Part shown: positions 14,277-28,615 of the stretch, one piece after another
How positions within the stretch are numbered: the stretch's first letter is position 1
How the letters are laid out: every line of letters starts with the position of its first letter
Origin: Latrodectus hesperus
Taxonomy: Eukaryota; Arthropoda; Arachnida; Araneae; Theridiidae
Assembly (NCBI GenBank): GCA_037975125.1
Contig: CM075857.1
Span: 25,507,207 to 25,571,206 of the forward strand
Length of the DNA: 64,000 nt
Direction of reading: 5' to 3'
Made by a program: the position numbers and the translations under genes
Notes under the pieces: model-generated
Databases searched by the model: none
What the model was told of the DNA's origin: nothing
What the model saw: only the letters and a program-made list of their open reading frames with translations

Positions 14277-14546
14277 TTATATATTTGGTTCGCAAACAGA
14301 GACCACACTGAAACTATCACTCGCCTCAGAATCGATAACTATTGAGATAAGTAGATTCATGGAGACAGCAACAAAACCTACCGTCTCTGCATTCATTACG
14401 ATAATTCCACTGACATCGAGACACACAAAAATGTGTCCTGCCATTTTAAAGTCTTTGACTCTGTTCTGGGAATTCCCCTTGCTCGACATAGAAAAGAGTT
14501 TATGCTCCAAAAACATCAAGGAGATAACCAGCTGTGTTTTGCTCAT
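14277..14546 (-). other. Unassigned open frame of 89 codons
   Basis: The peptide has a hydrophobic stretch AGHIFVCLDVSGIIVMNAET followed by VGFVAVSMNLLISIVI and a Ser-rich end. A plus-strand frame overlaps it. Base composition is higher in GC than its flanks. I do not recognise it. It could be an old repeat fragment. Confidence 0.2.
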
Positions 14547-15345
14547 TCATGGTCATATTAAGTTCTATCCATGAATACGACACCAACCAACCATACATTT
14601 GGGTATTTGATATTCGCATTTTATAGTTTTTAAAAATACTTTCTTTAATCATTCATAACTTAAAATTTTTATTCCAATTTCCTTGAATGGAATGTAAGAA
14701 ATGAAGAAAAAACGTGAGAATTGAGTGTAAATTATTTCAAACTTCATTCATAATACATGTTTGATTACATACTATTTAATTGCATATTTTATACAATTAT
14801 TTCCAAATAATATAGACTATATTTATCTCGAAAACACTAATACCTTAAGAAAATTCTTTGAATTTAAATACTGTTTCACCATTTTCTTATTTTAAAATTA
14901 CACTCTTTTGCATAACTTGCACCATTTCCTCAGCTGTGTGTATTATCCGAACTGATTTTGACTATGCTGATCGACAGTTATGAATATGTTTATTTCAAAG
15001 CTAATAACTACGAGGTCTTAAAATGTAGTATTCATTATAAGTTAAATTTGCATTGTTGATTTCCATACATCTGTATATCTTGATCATACGAAATCAATGA
15101 TATATACTTTGTATTATGAGAATGTTGATAGACGAATTTTGATTTCAAGTGCAATTTTTGGATTGTGAGTGTGATTTTTGTACCCTGGAAAGTAAAGAAT
15201 TCGGTCCATGTTCCTCTTTTATGAATTGGGATAAAATCGCTTAAAAATTGTTGTCTATGGATTACTTTCGTGAAGAATGGTCCAGAAATACCGCCGAGAT
15301 GCTGCATATCTTTAAATGGATCCATTATACACCACACTATTGCAG

Positions 15346-15502
15346 ATGGGCACTGTTAGTGGCTGCCGCTTATTGTTGCGTGGGTCTGGACTATACTTCC
15401 GTTTCCTGTTTGTACGGCAAGGCAAGGTCACCGGTGGGTCCTCCTGGAAGATCTTGCTTCACTTTCGTTCGGGGCCTCCAGCTGTTCCAAAATCCCATCG
15501 AG
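15346..15502 (+). CDS. Candidate internal or first exon in a GC-rich island
   Basis: Bounded by acceptor-like CACTATTGCAG| and donor-like CGAG|GTAAAC, 157 bases. It starts with ATGGGCACTGTTAGTGG. In that frame the peptide begins MGTVSGCRLLLRGSGLYF and is open to the donor; a second frame is also open throughout. No domain is recognised. The island around it (15170-15600) is open on both strands, so the open frames may simply reflect GC content. Confidence 0.25.
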
Positions 15503-15860
15503 GTAAACACTCTCTCTGACGCCGGAACTTGTTTATCTTTACCATTCATGCAAATGCTCGTTTCTGCATTTCCCTTCACCTTTTAGATGCTGCTGTGGGA
15601 ATCTTAGGAAAAGTGCTTCTGTATCCTGTTACATTTGTCATCTGCTGACTTTTCTTCTTCGGGATGTGAAGTTAAAAATTTCTCATTCTCCTTTACGTTT
15701 GATTTTTATTTTTTAACCTTTTAGCATTTTGAAATCATTTCAGAATTTATTTTTTTTAATAAAAATTAACAATTTCAGTTATTGTACAAAACCAAGTGAT
15801 TTACTTTTGAAACTAATATTAGTTAAGTTATTTTACAAAAAATTAAGAATATTCTGTATA

Positions 15861-16463
15861 CAGTAATCCCTATATAACAGTGTACTTTTATAACGCGTTT
15901 TCATATTACGCTATTTCAAGTCCTTCGTATAACACGTGTTTTTCCTTATATAACGTTTTGATTCCCCACGTTATATTTCTGTACTGCGAAATTTATAAAG
16001 GTTTGTACAGTTCACAATCCATTTTGCGTACGTTTGCACAGTGCGTCAATTGTGTCCTTTTACAAAATAAGATTATATTATTGACTTTTGCACATTCTGC
16101 TAAAAAAAAGTTGATGGAACATTATTTCAGATAGCTCCTACAGCGAATAAACATGTAATAAAACTGTTATGGGAATTATTTGATTTATTCGAAATGAACT
16201 GTTTTTATAATTAGATATGTATAAGTTGTTTATTTAAAATGTTCTTAATTTGATTTTAATTAAAATGCTCACATTTCGCTCATAACATAGATTTTTTTCC
16301 TTAATATTTGATTTAAACCTCCTTCAACGAGAAAAGTTAAACGTGAATCCTTTGTACATAACGCGTTATACGAGGTCATACGAGCGCATTCTACGAGAGT
16401 GCTAGTACAACGCGTTTTCCTATAACGCGGAACTAATATACCGAGTTATAGGGGAGATTACTG
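15861..16463. mobile_element. Tigger/pogo-like MITE, 603 bp
   Basis: The ends CAGTAATCCCTATATAAC and, reading inward from the other side, CAGTAATCTCCCCTATAAC form imperfect terminal inverted repeats. TA flanks both sides (15859-15860 and 16464-16465). Subterminal regions carry repeated ATAACGCG and GTTATA words in opposite orientation, so the ends could pair over a longer distance. CAGTAATC ends with a TA target fit pogo/Tigger-type MITEs. The 84-codon open frame inside (15880-16134) has no recognisable transposase features and is probably chance. Confidence 0.8.
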
Positions 16464-18636
16464 TATATTATTATTGATTATTAACTATGGTGACATTTCA
16501 TTCTTTCTTTTCACGCTATAATCATTTCTAACAAAATATCATTGATTAAAGAGCATTATTATTTGCTGTTATGCATTTAGTTAGGATATTTTGTGTGTGA
16601 TTATAGTTCAAAATTATTTTTTTTTATTCTTAGTCTTAATAAAATTCGAGTGTTATAATGTACTATTTTATTTTCAATTTTGTCACTGTTTCTGTTATTG
16701 CATACAAAAATTAACGGATATATAATTATAAACAGGAATATTTTTTTAAATCTTATTATCTATAAACATATTTCATTAATTTTTACATGACACATGTATT
16801 GCATTTCAATTTTTTTATCCAATTTCTTTCAAAGTAGTTTTAAATATTTAACGCTGATTTGTTAGCGGTAACATAAATTTTGAAACACTTTTTTTTAATA
16901 AATATTTACAAACTATAAACTTCTGCTGCAATTCTTTCCTTTCTCAAAACCTTATCTGAAAAAGTTGAAAACAATCTTTCAATTTCAGAATTATTAGGTG
17001 CAGATTCCTAAAAGTTTTATTTAATTTTACAAAGTCTGCTGTTTCTTAAATGTACTTTCTTCAAATCTTTAGCTAAAGCTAATCTTCGTTTCATCATATA
17101 CATTTTTGTAATTCGAACGAAAAAAAGGATTTAAATGCAAAAATGTTATTACAAATTAATTTTATTAAAAATAATTGAGTTGAATAGCTTTTTTCGTATT
17201 TTGTGAACTCAAAAACTGAAGAATTACTGAAAAGTTCGTTTTTCTAGGTATTATGACAACGCTTTGTTAGTTTATATTGCGTTTCTATTAATCAATCTAT
17301 TTTTGTTGTTATACAGTTCATCAGCTCTCAGCTCTACATAAAATATCTTTCATAACTGTAAAATAATAGCTCTTAAATATTTTTAAAACCTTAAATGATA
17401 AAATCTTAAATACCTTTATCTCATCACTGACTGTATAAATATTTTCTTTTTTTCACTGAGATTTACATCATTAGAAAAGCGGGAATCAATTCAAGCTAAT
17501 TATTTAAATAAATGTTAAATGTTTTTTACAAAACTTTTTTGTTTATATATTTCTATGTTCTCTAATTCCCCTAATGTTTCTTTATTCGTGTCATTATTCA
17601 AAATTAAATATTGTTTTATTTCCAAAGTACCATTGACAGATTATAACTATTTAAAATAGGCTATAAGCAATCAGTAGTATAACCTAATTTAAATGATTAA
17701 AATAATCTAGAAAGTAAAATTATCTTTAAAAATTTATGTTATCAAACATCATTATAAAAGCAATTTTAAATGGTTAAGAATTAGTAAACCATTTAAAGAA
17801 ATGCTTTGGTATATAACCATCATTTCGTCTAATATGGGATTCATTATAAATTTCTAATATAAAATTAATGAAATGGCTGAAACTCTTACACACGGGATAA
17901 GAAAGTATATCGTAAGTTTCTAAGAATAAATTATGACTATATATGGCAAATAAATTATATATGTGATAATTTTTTTTTTGATTAATTTTTGTGAATATAG
18001 AAAGACAAAATAACAAGTACTGACGCTGTTTGTTTTTCAAAAAATACTTCTTAAGAATAGATATAATTATATATGTATCCTATTAATTTAAAATTGTTCA
18101 TTAATTGTTGTTAGATTTATGATTATTTGGAGGGATTATTCTGCATTTTAAGTTTCTCTTGCCTAAATAAATTTATATAAATGTATCTAAGTCTTCGCGT
18201 TTAAAGTATGTAATAAAAATATAAACATTAGAAGAAGAATTTTTATATTTCTGTGACAACGTTTGATAATTTTTCTTTACTTGTATTTATAGGCTGATTA
18301 CCTGCTAGCTTTAATTATACTTGCAGTCTCGTTTGGTTTTCGGTGTTGTAGCTTAATTTTGACGATTGACTTAAGCCATGGCAGAAAAGCCATATTTTAG
18401 TACCAAATGGTTAGCACTGGCTAAACTGTTAGCTGGCTGTATTGGTACTTTATTCCATTTTATATTCATTTTGTTCTGTTTATTAAATTAAATTTCTGTT
18501 GCATTTGTACCATGTTGATGTTCTTGTTTTAATATTTGCATTTCTATTGTAACGATTTCGATTTGCATATTTTTGATAATTCTACTTTTAGTTTCTGCGC
18601 TATGTCAATTGCTGGTCTTTGGTCTTTTACTAAAAT

Positions 18637-18746
<110 letters not shown>

Positions 18747-21337
18747 GTGATCACTGCTAAAACGGAGAAAAAAACATTTCTTTTGAAGATTTTTTACTCG
18801 TTCTAAATTTCTGTAATTGAATAACAAAGAAAATAATTTACTCTATTAAAAACATGTTTTTTTATTAATAAATTGAGATAATGTTAATAAGTTTGTCTAA
18901 TAAAACATTTATTGAAGATGATATTAACGTGTTGGGGGGGGGGTTAATTTACACTTGTTTATCAATGTAAAACGATTAAATATAAGTGTAAAATCCCTTG
19001 TGTAAAATGAGTAAAATAAGTTTTATTGAATAATTATTTAAAATGTCAAAAAACAACTTATAATTTCAATTAAATATGCATATTAAAATAAACTTTTAGA
19101 ATCAATTTTGAAATTTTTAATTGCATCAATATTCTTATTAATGCAATTGATATTAATTTATTATTATTGTCAAATTTATATTCGAATTTAATAATGTCTC
19201 TTTAGAAATATTTTGTAGAAAATATAATTTTATTATCTTTATTTTAATCACCGTGGTTGAATTTTGTGTTATTCTCTTTAATTCAACTTAAATCGAAATT
19301 CCCAAATGAAAATACTGGTGTTGGTTTATATTATGCGCTTTTAATCAAGTTGAATAATATATTTTGAATGTTTTTTTAATATTGCATATCCAATTTATAT
19401 TAATAAATGAAGTAATTTATTTTTTAAAATTTAAACAGATTAAGATGTACAATAGTGCAAATCATGACTGGCCAACACATGACCTGATCATTGTTATTCT
19501 ACTAGTTAACTTGTTTCAAATTTCTATGAAGAATATTGTTCTTCCTTATATTGTACAAAAAATTATGAATACATCAAATATGAAATAAATTGAATTATTA
19601 ATTTAATAAACATTGATTAATTGTCTTAAGTGACTGTCTATTTAAATGTTAGGCTTATTTTTACTGGATAACATATTTTTGATTTTCTTTATGATAATGA
19701 TATAGTTGAATAAAACTTTTTCTTATATCTAAAAGACTCCTGATATTTTTCAAAAGAAAAATTCAAGTTTAGTTAATTGACTATTTTTACCGATGCATTA
19801 AAATTAAACTAAAAAAATTGTATTTAATGAAGTGTTTACTTAATAAAATTATAATTCTGTAAATATCAATTTATCACAGTTTTAGCTAGGTTTGAAAAAG
19901 TTATTAAATATTTGTATTCTTACATAGTAATAAAATATTAAAAAGGCGAGTATAAAATTTACTTAAAAAGATAAATTTTGTTGCTTTGCGCATTTGTACT
20001 AAAATATTTCAAATTGCATTTATTTATAGTTCTTAACAGTTTCGACTGAAATTAAAATAAATTGTTTATAAAAACAAAGAATTCGTTTATGTTTTTTGAA
20101 AAGATTGTTTTTTCATAATGCAAAAAATTGCTTGTTTAATTTTTGAATAGATCATTGCGATATCCAAATAACATTTAATAAAACTTATTAAATATGTAAA
20201 TTTTAGGAAAGAAGTAAAAAAAATATAAATTAAATTTCTTACGGAAATTTAAATATTCAATATATTTCTCCGTATTGAATATGTAAATTTTAGAATATTA
20301 TTGAATTTACATGATGAAAATAGAATATTATCATGTTTTACTTTGAAAAACATAAAAAAAAATTGTATTAATTAATATAATTAAATAGCTTCTGAAAAGG
20401 TTGCTTCTGTTAGTCTTCGTTTAAAATGATCAAAATAAAATTTATTTTAACTGATGCATTTTGAGTTATTAAATTTAATAATTAAATGATTTGTAGTCTT
20501 AATGAATTACGATACTCTTGACTTACATTATGCATTGTATTCTAAATAAATGGTATATATAATAAAATATAAGCTCAAAGACTTGCCCCTCTTTGGAAAC
20601 TCTGTAATACAGTGATTAGTTTTATCTATTTTATGATTTTAAATCTATCTGTGTTTGTATCAATTTTGTTTTATTTTTTTTAAATAAAGCTTCTATTTTT
20701 CATTCGGAAGTGTTTGTATTGATAAAAGTAGTAAAAATAATATAAATTTGATGACACAATTATTTTATTAACAATTTTTACTGTTGTTTTACAGGTAAAA
20801 AGAATTTCCACCTTTTTGCTTTCTTTAAATATCTGTGTGTTCTATGAAAGTAAAGAGAAAAGTACTATCGTAAGTTTCAGATTTTTCTGCACATCATTTT
20901 ATTCTGTACATCAACATTCACAATCCATTTCTTATTTCATGATAATATTTTTCATCGATCAGTAAATAATTCTATGTGAAGCTGAAAATACATCTTCTTT
21001 TTGCTACTTAAATCGTGTTACAGTTCCTTAAAGAATGAGGCAATTTTCCATATAATATTCTTACATATAATAATTTTCGGTATCATAATCTAGATAATTT
21101 TATATTAAAAAAATTCGCAATTTTATATAAATATTGCACAAAAAAATCATAAATCACTTTGTTATAATGTAAAATATGAATTTTGGTGTATCCCCCTAAA
21201 ACACATGCATGAACACTTTTAATATCTAAAGTAGTAACAGTGAATTATTACACCTAAGTATTTTAAAATTAATATGTTGTGATAAAATACTTACATTTCA
21301 TCGACGCCGAACACTTTAAAATTCAAGTTTATCTTTA

Positions 21338-21339
<2 letters not shown>

Positions 21340-21430
<91 letters not shown>

Positions 21431-21432
21431 AC
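21340..21432. repeat. (TA)n microsatellite
   Basis: TA run ending in TATGTATATATGTATAC. It accounts for the Ile-Tyr run of the 159-codon frame there. Confidence 0.98.
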
Positions 21433-23354
21433 ATATCTATCTTGAGTTTCTATTGTCTGTGATGAATTGTGTCAAGCTCGTTTTGTTTGTCTATTTGTCC
21501 TTAAGTTTTATAAATCATATAATTTGGAATTCTTTTAAAAATAGTATTAAAATCTTATTATTTCCTACGAACAATTTTGCTTCCTTTTCTAACAGCTTTC
21601 TTACATTTTTATACAGAAACATGTATGAAATTTTTAAAACTGCTGTATTAATCCAATTTGTTTGTAGTGATAAAAATTACTATATCCATAAACTTCTATT
21701 ACAGTTAAGATTATTTATAAGTATGTCGCTATTAATTTTTATATTATTAATAGTTTAATATTGAGATTTGTTTTATTTAAATTTCTTTGCAAAATTTATG
21801 GAACTTCTTGTATTTTCTCCAATTATATTGTAATTTATATACATCTGGATGAAATGTTTTAATCAATCGTATAAAATTGATGAACAATTCATTTTAATTT
21901 ACCATTTGAGTTTTGTTCCATAGTAATTTTGCAAAACGTAGTATTATGTTAAGAGTTATAGTTTGTTTATTTATTTATATTATTATTTAACGTGCTAAAC
22001 GAATTATCAATTTTCAGCTAATATTAATAATTATGACAATATTCTCAATTTTTTTTAAATATATTTATTTCTTTAGCATACACAATTTCCCGTTAACATA
22101 ATTATTCTTATTCTAAATGTTTCATTTTTGACACGCGAAATTTTACTTTTTCTTAGATCATTTAAGCTTTGAATCTTTAATAAAAAGATATAAATCTTTT
22201 TAAAATATTTTTAATTACGTTATTGGTTATTAATTTTCCTGTATTTTGAGTTAAATATTTACTTTATTAAGGGATAATTTAAATTCGTCATATTTTTTAT
22301 TGATTTTCATTTTTATTAAATTCATTTGGCTGTTCGAGATTTTCCTTAAAATTAACGTTAAAAGAAAGTAGTGAATTGACTTCATTATTTTTAAAATCAG
22401 AATGTAAGAAAACAAAATCTTATTTTTTTAAATAATGTTTTAATTTTCTAATATTTTGCATTTGCATACTTTTTATTTTTATCACACTATAATTGATCAG
22501 TTTTTACTATTGAGATGGAGTAGAAATATTGATTTCGAAACTTTGTTTATTTTGCATGTTTTGCTGATTTTTATGAACTATATTTGTACTAAATATGTCT
22601 TTCCTTGGCTCGTTAATCTCAAAATATAGGAAAGAAATATATTAAAAAAAATAATTTAGAATAATTTGCTTTCAAAAATATTATAACAAATTGATATTAA
22701 TTCGATATTAAATTTTATAACTTAATGTTGATTTTATATTTTGATTTTGCAAAATTGTTTTAAAATGGTCATCAATGCCACTTTTTTAAGGTATGCAGTT
22801 GATGCAGCAGCCTTTATTTGATTAAACCTCAAGCATCATTAATTTAATTTATTGTTTATATTTATTAATTTATTAGAAAATTATTTTATCATTTTTTTTT
22901 AATTTTAAATATTTTCGAGCCTTTTAAAAGTGAATGTGATAACTTACTATAAAAGTTTTATTACTTCCCTATAGTATTTGTTTTTACTCTTAATACTTCT
23001 TTTACTCCTAACTAATATTGTGGGAGTTGAACACAAAACAATATAAATTTGCTAACATTTAAGAAGTAACTAACGATAAAACGAACTGTAAAATTCTGCT
23101 AATAAAAATATTAAAATTATTCTGGTAAAAATAATGTTTAATAATGTATACATTATAATATTAGTTGAAATAAATTTAATAAAAACTGGTAAACATGTGG
23201 AAAATTTTTTAACATTGAACCATCTACACATTTTCAGAACATTCTATTTTTTGACTGATTATTTTCAATAAATTAAAATTTCTCCATAAATATCTGATTT
23301 GTAAATACCTCGTTAAAATTCCAGTTTAGATTATTTAACTTCTAATAAAATTAT

Positions 23355-23356
<2 letters not shown>

Positions 23357-23421
<65 letters not shown>

Positions 23422-23484
23422 TGTGTGTGTGTGTGTATGTGTGTGTGTGTGCGTGTGTGTGTGTGTGTCTGTGTGTGTGTGTGT
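23357..23484. repeat. Compound (TA)n(TG)n microsatellite
   Basis: About 62 bases of TA pass into about 66 bases of imperfect TG. This is the mirror order of the tract at 18637. Confidence 0.99.
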
Positions 23485-25575
23485 TATGAAATCTATTGTT
23501 TTATTTTGTTTTGTATTCTAAAATGAAATACTGAGAATATTTCTCCATAATAGGTAATTAAAAACAAAGTAAATTCATATATCAATAAATTTTTCTATGG
23601 TAATAGTTCGAATTATACTTTTATTTGCACAGATTTAAAATATAAATAATTATTGGAGGATTGTAAGACGTTCTTTACTTGTAGCTCATGTGTATTTTTT
23701 AATTTACAATAAACTGTACAGTCGAAGTTTTTACTTATAATTAGCTGGTAGTTGTTGCTAGAATAATTAATCAATTTAATAAAATATCGAATTCAGAATA
23801 AATCCAATATGAAATAAACACATATTTAACAGTCAAAAATGCTGGCTCTTCGATGAAGATGATATCGCAACATTTTCTCATAAAATTGCGTAAACATACT
23901 GGTGATATAACTGACTTCCATTATTCTTTTCATGTGTATTGGTTAATTTAATTGGTTTCTCTGTATATAAGTTTTATTTCAAAATCAAATTGTTGCCTCT
24001 TTTGTAGACAAAATTTAATTAACCCATATTTATGTAATAACTATTGATCAAATAAAACTATGAATTATTTTATCATGTTTATTTTTAAATTGTTACATTT
24101 TATTTCGTTTTTATAAAACCTACCGCAATGCTATTTGATTGTTAAGTTGAAATGGAAATACTGAGCATTTTCTGTACGCCACAGAATTGGATCAAAATAC
24201 CTTGCAAAACTTAACAAGGATTTTACTATAGTAATATATATGAAGTTAATTGGAATCTGAGAAGAGCTGCTTATAAAGGCAATCAATGATGCATGTAAAA
24301 CAGTGTGTTCAAATTCAAATTCATAAATTAGTATATTATGAATTATTTTTTAAGCATGAGTATGATAAAACAAAAAATAAATGTGTCTGTACGGAAAATA
24401 TTTGGGCATGAGAGCCTCGATTTTTAAATAACAGTACCATGAAAATATGAAAATTAATTTTTCAAGTATATAATTTTTTATCATCATAGTTAATTTCGAT
24501 ACTTGTTTTTGTTAAAATAATAACCTGAGCATGTTATTCATACTTTAATAATATTTAAAAAAAAAAACTATAGACTTATATATAAAATATTTGAATCCCG
24601 TAAATGCAGAGAGAGATTCCAGGTTTGTTTCCTTGAATACCAGCATTTATTTCCCTTGCGTGATTTTTATAAAGCTATTCTTTAAAAAAATTTAGATGTT
24701 TTTAGTTGAAAATTTGATTTATCACTTTTTAATTTAAAATTTTAGCTCTTATTTTTGTTTATGGTTTATTTGCAACAAATTTTCGTATACAAATCTGTAT
24801 TTTTACTTTATTTCAATCATTAGTTTCTGAAATTTGATATTTAAAAAAAAAGAAGAAAAATAGTGACTATTCTAAAGCAAATTAGAGATTATGCTTACAA
24901 TCAAGCATTCACTTAACATGTCATTTTTATAATTATTATGACTTATGAAGTTCGCATTCGTACATCTCAGATGCATTGTTTTACTTTTAAAATATCTTTT
25001 GCCTGCGTAAATTAGTGACTATAAATATGTTTTAAAATAAGTTATTATTATATATATTATTCAGAAATTGATTTTAAATTATAATATTTATAAGAAGTAT
25101 GTTTTGCTTGCATTGGTCTCTAAACACAGTGGCATGAGTAGTATTAGACCAATTTTCTTTGTATAGTTTTACTGGTGTCTGTGCTGCCATTTTAACTTCT
25201 AGCATTTTCTACAAATAATTAAAAGTTTGGTTATGACAGTACATATATAACATAAGTTTTTTCTGTACATAAATACAAACTAACAAGTAAATAAAATTGA
25301 AATTAAGAACATTACACAGATATTTCAGATCATCTAATTGATATCTTGATGATGTGTTTTGGTGATTTTTACGGTTACTCGTACTTTTAAAATGTTCAAA
25401 ATACATATTTAGATGGGAGTGAAAAACCAGATCGCGCTACCATTCCATGTCCATGTTTATTGACTTCAATAATCTTTATAATATTCAGGAAAAGTACAGA
25501 TTAAGCCATTTTATAATTGATTTCTATTATTAATTATATTCAATAAATTTTGGTGGATGATCTGCTATATACTTG

Positions 25576-25685
<110 letters not shown>

Positions 25686-25858
25686 CTGATCAAAATCATC
25701 TCCTCTTATCTTTCAAAAAGTTTTTTTATTTGCCATGAATCAAGTAAAGCTTCCATCAACATTTGTTGACAAATTATTATTTAAAAAGGCGTAGCAGACA
25801 ACATAAAAGCTGTTTCTAAAAGCTTAAATTCATGAACATACATAACATAACATACATA

Positions 25859-25910
25859 AGAAACATACATAACATATTATATACATGTATAATATGTTAT
25901 GTATGTTTCT
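25859..25910. repeat. Perfect 23-bp inverted repeat, 6-base loop
   Basis: The left arm 25859-25881 (AGAAACATACATAACATATT...) is exactly complementary to 25888-25910, with the spacer TACATG. Extra CATACATAA copies precede it (25835-25858), so it sits in a small repeat cluster. Confidence 0.95.
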
Positions 25911-26646
25911 GAATTTAATAATTGTATGCACCCACAAATATCAATTAATTTCTGTTTTTGCGATACAATTATATATTTTAATTATTTATATTAAGTTGCG
26001 AATATAATTCCTTGTTAGTATTGTACACATTCTTTTGCATGGTATGTTCTGAATGCTTAATATATTAAGAATTGGGCTAAATATTTCCCTATAAAGTAAC
26101 TACGTATTCTGTGTACATTTTTATATTTTTATAATACCTCAAAATATGGTATAAATCTTAAGAATAGTTAGCCTTCTTACTGTGATTTCATTATTCTTGA
26201 ACTACATTTTATTTTAATCTTGGTTCAATTTTAAAAACTATATTTTAATTAAGATTATATTTTGTGTACATGTACATGCATTGAAAAATAAAAATATAGA
26301 TTATATAATAGCTATTGTATGTCTGTGTGTGTGTTAGTGTTAGTTATTTTCGTCTACTAAGATTATACATTAAGTATCAGCGTGTCATTCTGCTGAATAA
26401 AAAGGAACAATAATCATTCACGCACTAAATATATCGTACAATATTTTAACAAAAAAAAATAGTTTTGTTATGAATAAATGGAATATTTTAAAATCGATAT
26501 TCTGTGCAGATAATTAGATATTATTTATCACTGTTTTATTTTTACAAATTTAGAAAAGAAGTTTGCTACCCTTCTTTCGAAGGTAGAGAAGCATAGAAAT
26601 ACTGTTAAGTACTACATATAATGTAATATAGTATTACATATAATAT

Positions 26647-26653
<7 letters not shown>

Positions 26654-26739
<86 letters not shown>
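26654..26739. repeat. (TA)n microsatellite
   Basis: TA run directly upstream of a SINE-like copy. Confidence 0.98.
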
Positions 26740-26740
<1 letters not shown>

Positions 26741-26744
26741 GTGC

Positions 26745-27030
26745 ATCGCCTTATCATTGCCCAGTGATAGAATCTTACTTTTCAGTACTGAAATATCCTG
26801 ATTCGATTCTGGCCACTGTTGATCAATGAGAAATGGCTATTTCTTGTTTGCATGCATGCATGTTGATATGGATTAAAACTAAACTCAGTGGCACGACAGC
26901 CCCTTGGGGCCAAAGCCTACAAAGCCCATATCTGTTTTCGTGACCGAATGCTTTGGGTTGCGGAGCATATGTAGATGACAGAGGAGATTTCTAAGTTTTC
27001 TCCCTTGCAACACATAAATAGGGCTCACTA
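26745..27030 (+). mobile_element. tRNA-derived SINE-like copy
   Basis: B-box-like GATTCGATTCT near 26800-26810, then GGCCACTGTTGATCAATG, which is shared with the copy at 2075. The body contains a palindromic CAGCCCCTTGGGGCCAAAGC near 26900 and ends near GTGCTCCCGAAAATC. It sits immediately after a (TA)n tract. Confidence 0.5.
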
Positions 27031-27189
27031 TGAAGAGTGCTCCCGAAAATCACAAACGCTTCTAATATTGAAATATTTTTCTTCTTCGCCCTTCTACTGC
27101 TGAGTGTCAAATGTATAGACGTAAAGTAACTCGTAAACAATTCAATGCCTTTTATTAATTTTATTCCATAGTATTAATCCGAAAAAAAG

Positions 27190-27600
27190 TGCTCAGTTTT
27201 AAGGTCATAACTTTGAAGACACGCTTGCTTCCATTCATTTCATTGGAAGTGATTTGCCTGAGCATCTCTTGCGGTAATGGAGATCAGCGAGGTCTCTCCT
27301 TTTCGGGACTTTCCCTATTTGAATACAATGTAGCTGTCATGGGGCATGATGTATGGGCGAAGACTGCTTCGAGAGCGATTCCTCACTCACGCCTCCCGCG
27401 CCCTCTTTCTCTCCACTTCGGGAATTTCTCCCCCTTTCTCTTTAGCCTCCTGATTAACAGGTGGCAGCACCGTATCCAAAAGTTACCCATTCAACCAGGG
27501 GGCCACTCTTCAGGGGTGTACTTTTTTTCTTTTTGCTCTTCTGATATAAATGATTTCAACCTGTAATCATGGCCGTTTCCTGGGCAGGTGATTTCGATTC
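27190..27600. other. GC-richer island, possible regulatory element
   Basis: A 125-codon plus-strand frame (27189-27566) starts at a non-ATG codon and shows no domain. The sequence carries a run CTCACGCCTCCCGCGCCC and CATGGGGCATGATG. It is probably noncoding. Confidence 0.25.
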
Positions 27601-28454
27601 CGGTGGTTGGAAATTAATTTTTTTTTTCATTTCTTCATTTGTGTGATGTTTCTTTCTCCCTCTTCCCTTTAAGTGGTTTTAATTTATTTATTTTTCTAAC
27701 CTGAGCTGAAATAGCGGAAAAGATTTATGATATTTAGGGCTTGAAATTGAATGGGCTGAAAAATCTTTATTAAATATAGCTTTGTTTCTGGAAAACGTTC
27801 GGATTTAATTACCATATTGAGAAATGAATTGGGAAATGCACTGGGATCTTTCTGAAGGAAGATATGCATGAGGACTTTTTTGGGGGGATTAGAGTGCTAT
27901 CTTAAGTGCTTCGTTTATTGGATGATCCCTTCTGAGAATTTTTATGGTTATCAAATAACAGATAAAAAATAATTATATTTTATGATGGTATAAATTATTG
28001 ATTATTTATATCATTTCGTGTATTAAATTAAACATTTATTGTTTTTCAGATTTTGCTTAAGCATTTATACAACAGCTTTTTATGGAATTTTAAAACCAGC
28101 ATCTGCTTCAAAATTATTAAATTTGTGTACACCATATTCCTTATGATTTCTTTAATTCAGCATTTATGCTTAATAATGTGTATAGAAGCAGGCATCTCCA
28201 TCATGGATAAGAAATATATTATGTTTGTCTTATTTTATTGATTGAGGTATTTGTCATTCTTTAGCTTTCGTCTCTTCTTTACTTAAAACAAATAATTAAT
28301 TCTGTATCTTATAAATGATAACTTTTACTTACCTTACAAATCTCAAAATGAGTTCAATTCTGATTTAAGAGTTATAATAAATTAAAGATCATGTATATTC
28401 TAAACCGCCAAAGAAGAAGAAAATTGATAACTTGAAAATTATTGATTTGGGCTC

Positions 28455-28615
28455 AACTTGATCTAAAGGAAGGACTGCGCATTTCGGAGGGGAAAGTTTT
28501 GGATTCGATCCCAGCTAATGATGAGCAGTGGATGTTGCTGTATTCTCATCTATGGGAAGGGCGTTTGAAGGCTTCCTTTCTTGATGCACGTGATCTGCCC
28601 TGCTTTCTGTAACAA
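28455..28615 (+). mobile_element. tRNA-derived SINE-like copy, short
   Basis: B-box GGATTCGATCC at 28501-28511 is followed by CAGCTAATGATGAGCAGTGG and TGTTGCTGTATTCTCATC. It is loosely alignable to the copies at 2075 and 26745. It lies in otherwise AT-rich DNA and has approximate ends. Confidence 0.45.

Noticed and set aside
25835..25910. CRISPR-like array of CATACATAA units
   Set aside because: Units are short and irregular, without spacers of constant length, and the genome is eukaryotic.
27189..27566. 125-codon plus-strand frame
   Set aside because: No ATG at its start, no domain and a low-complexity Phe/Ser-rich end. More likely a noncoding island.
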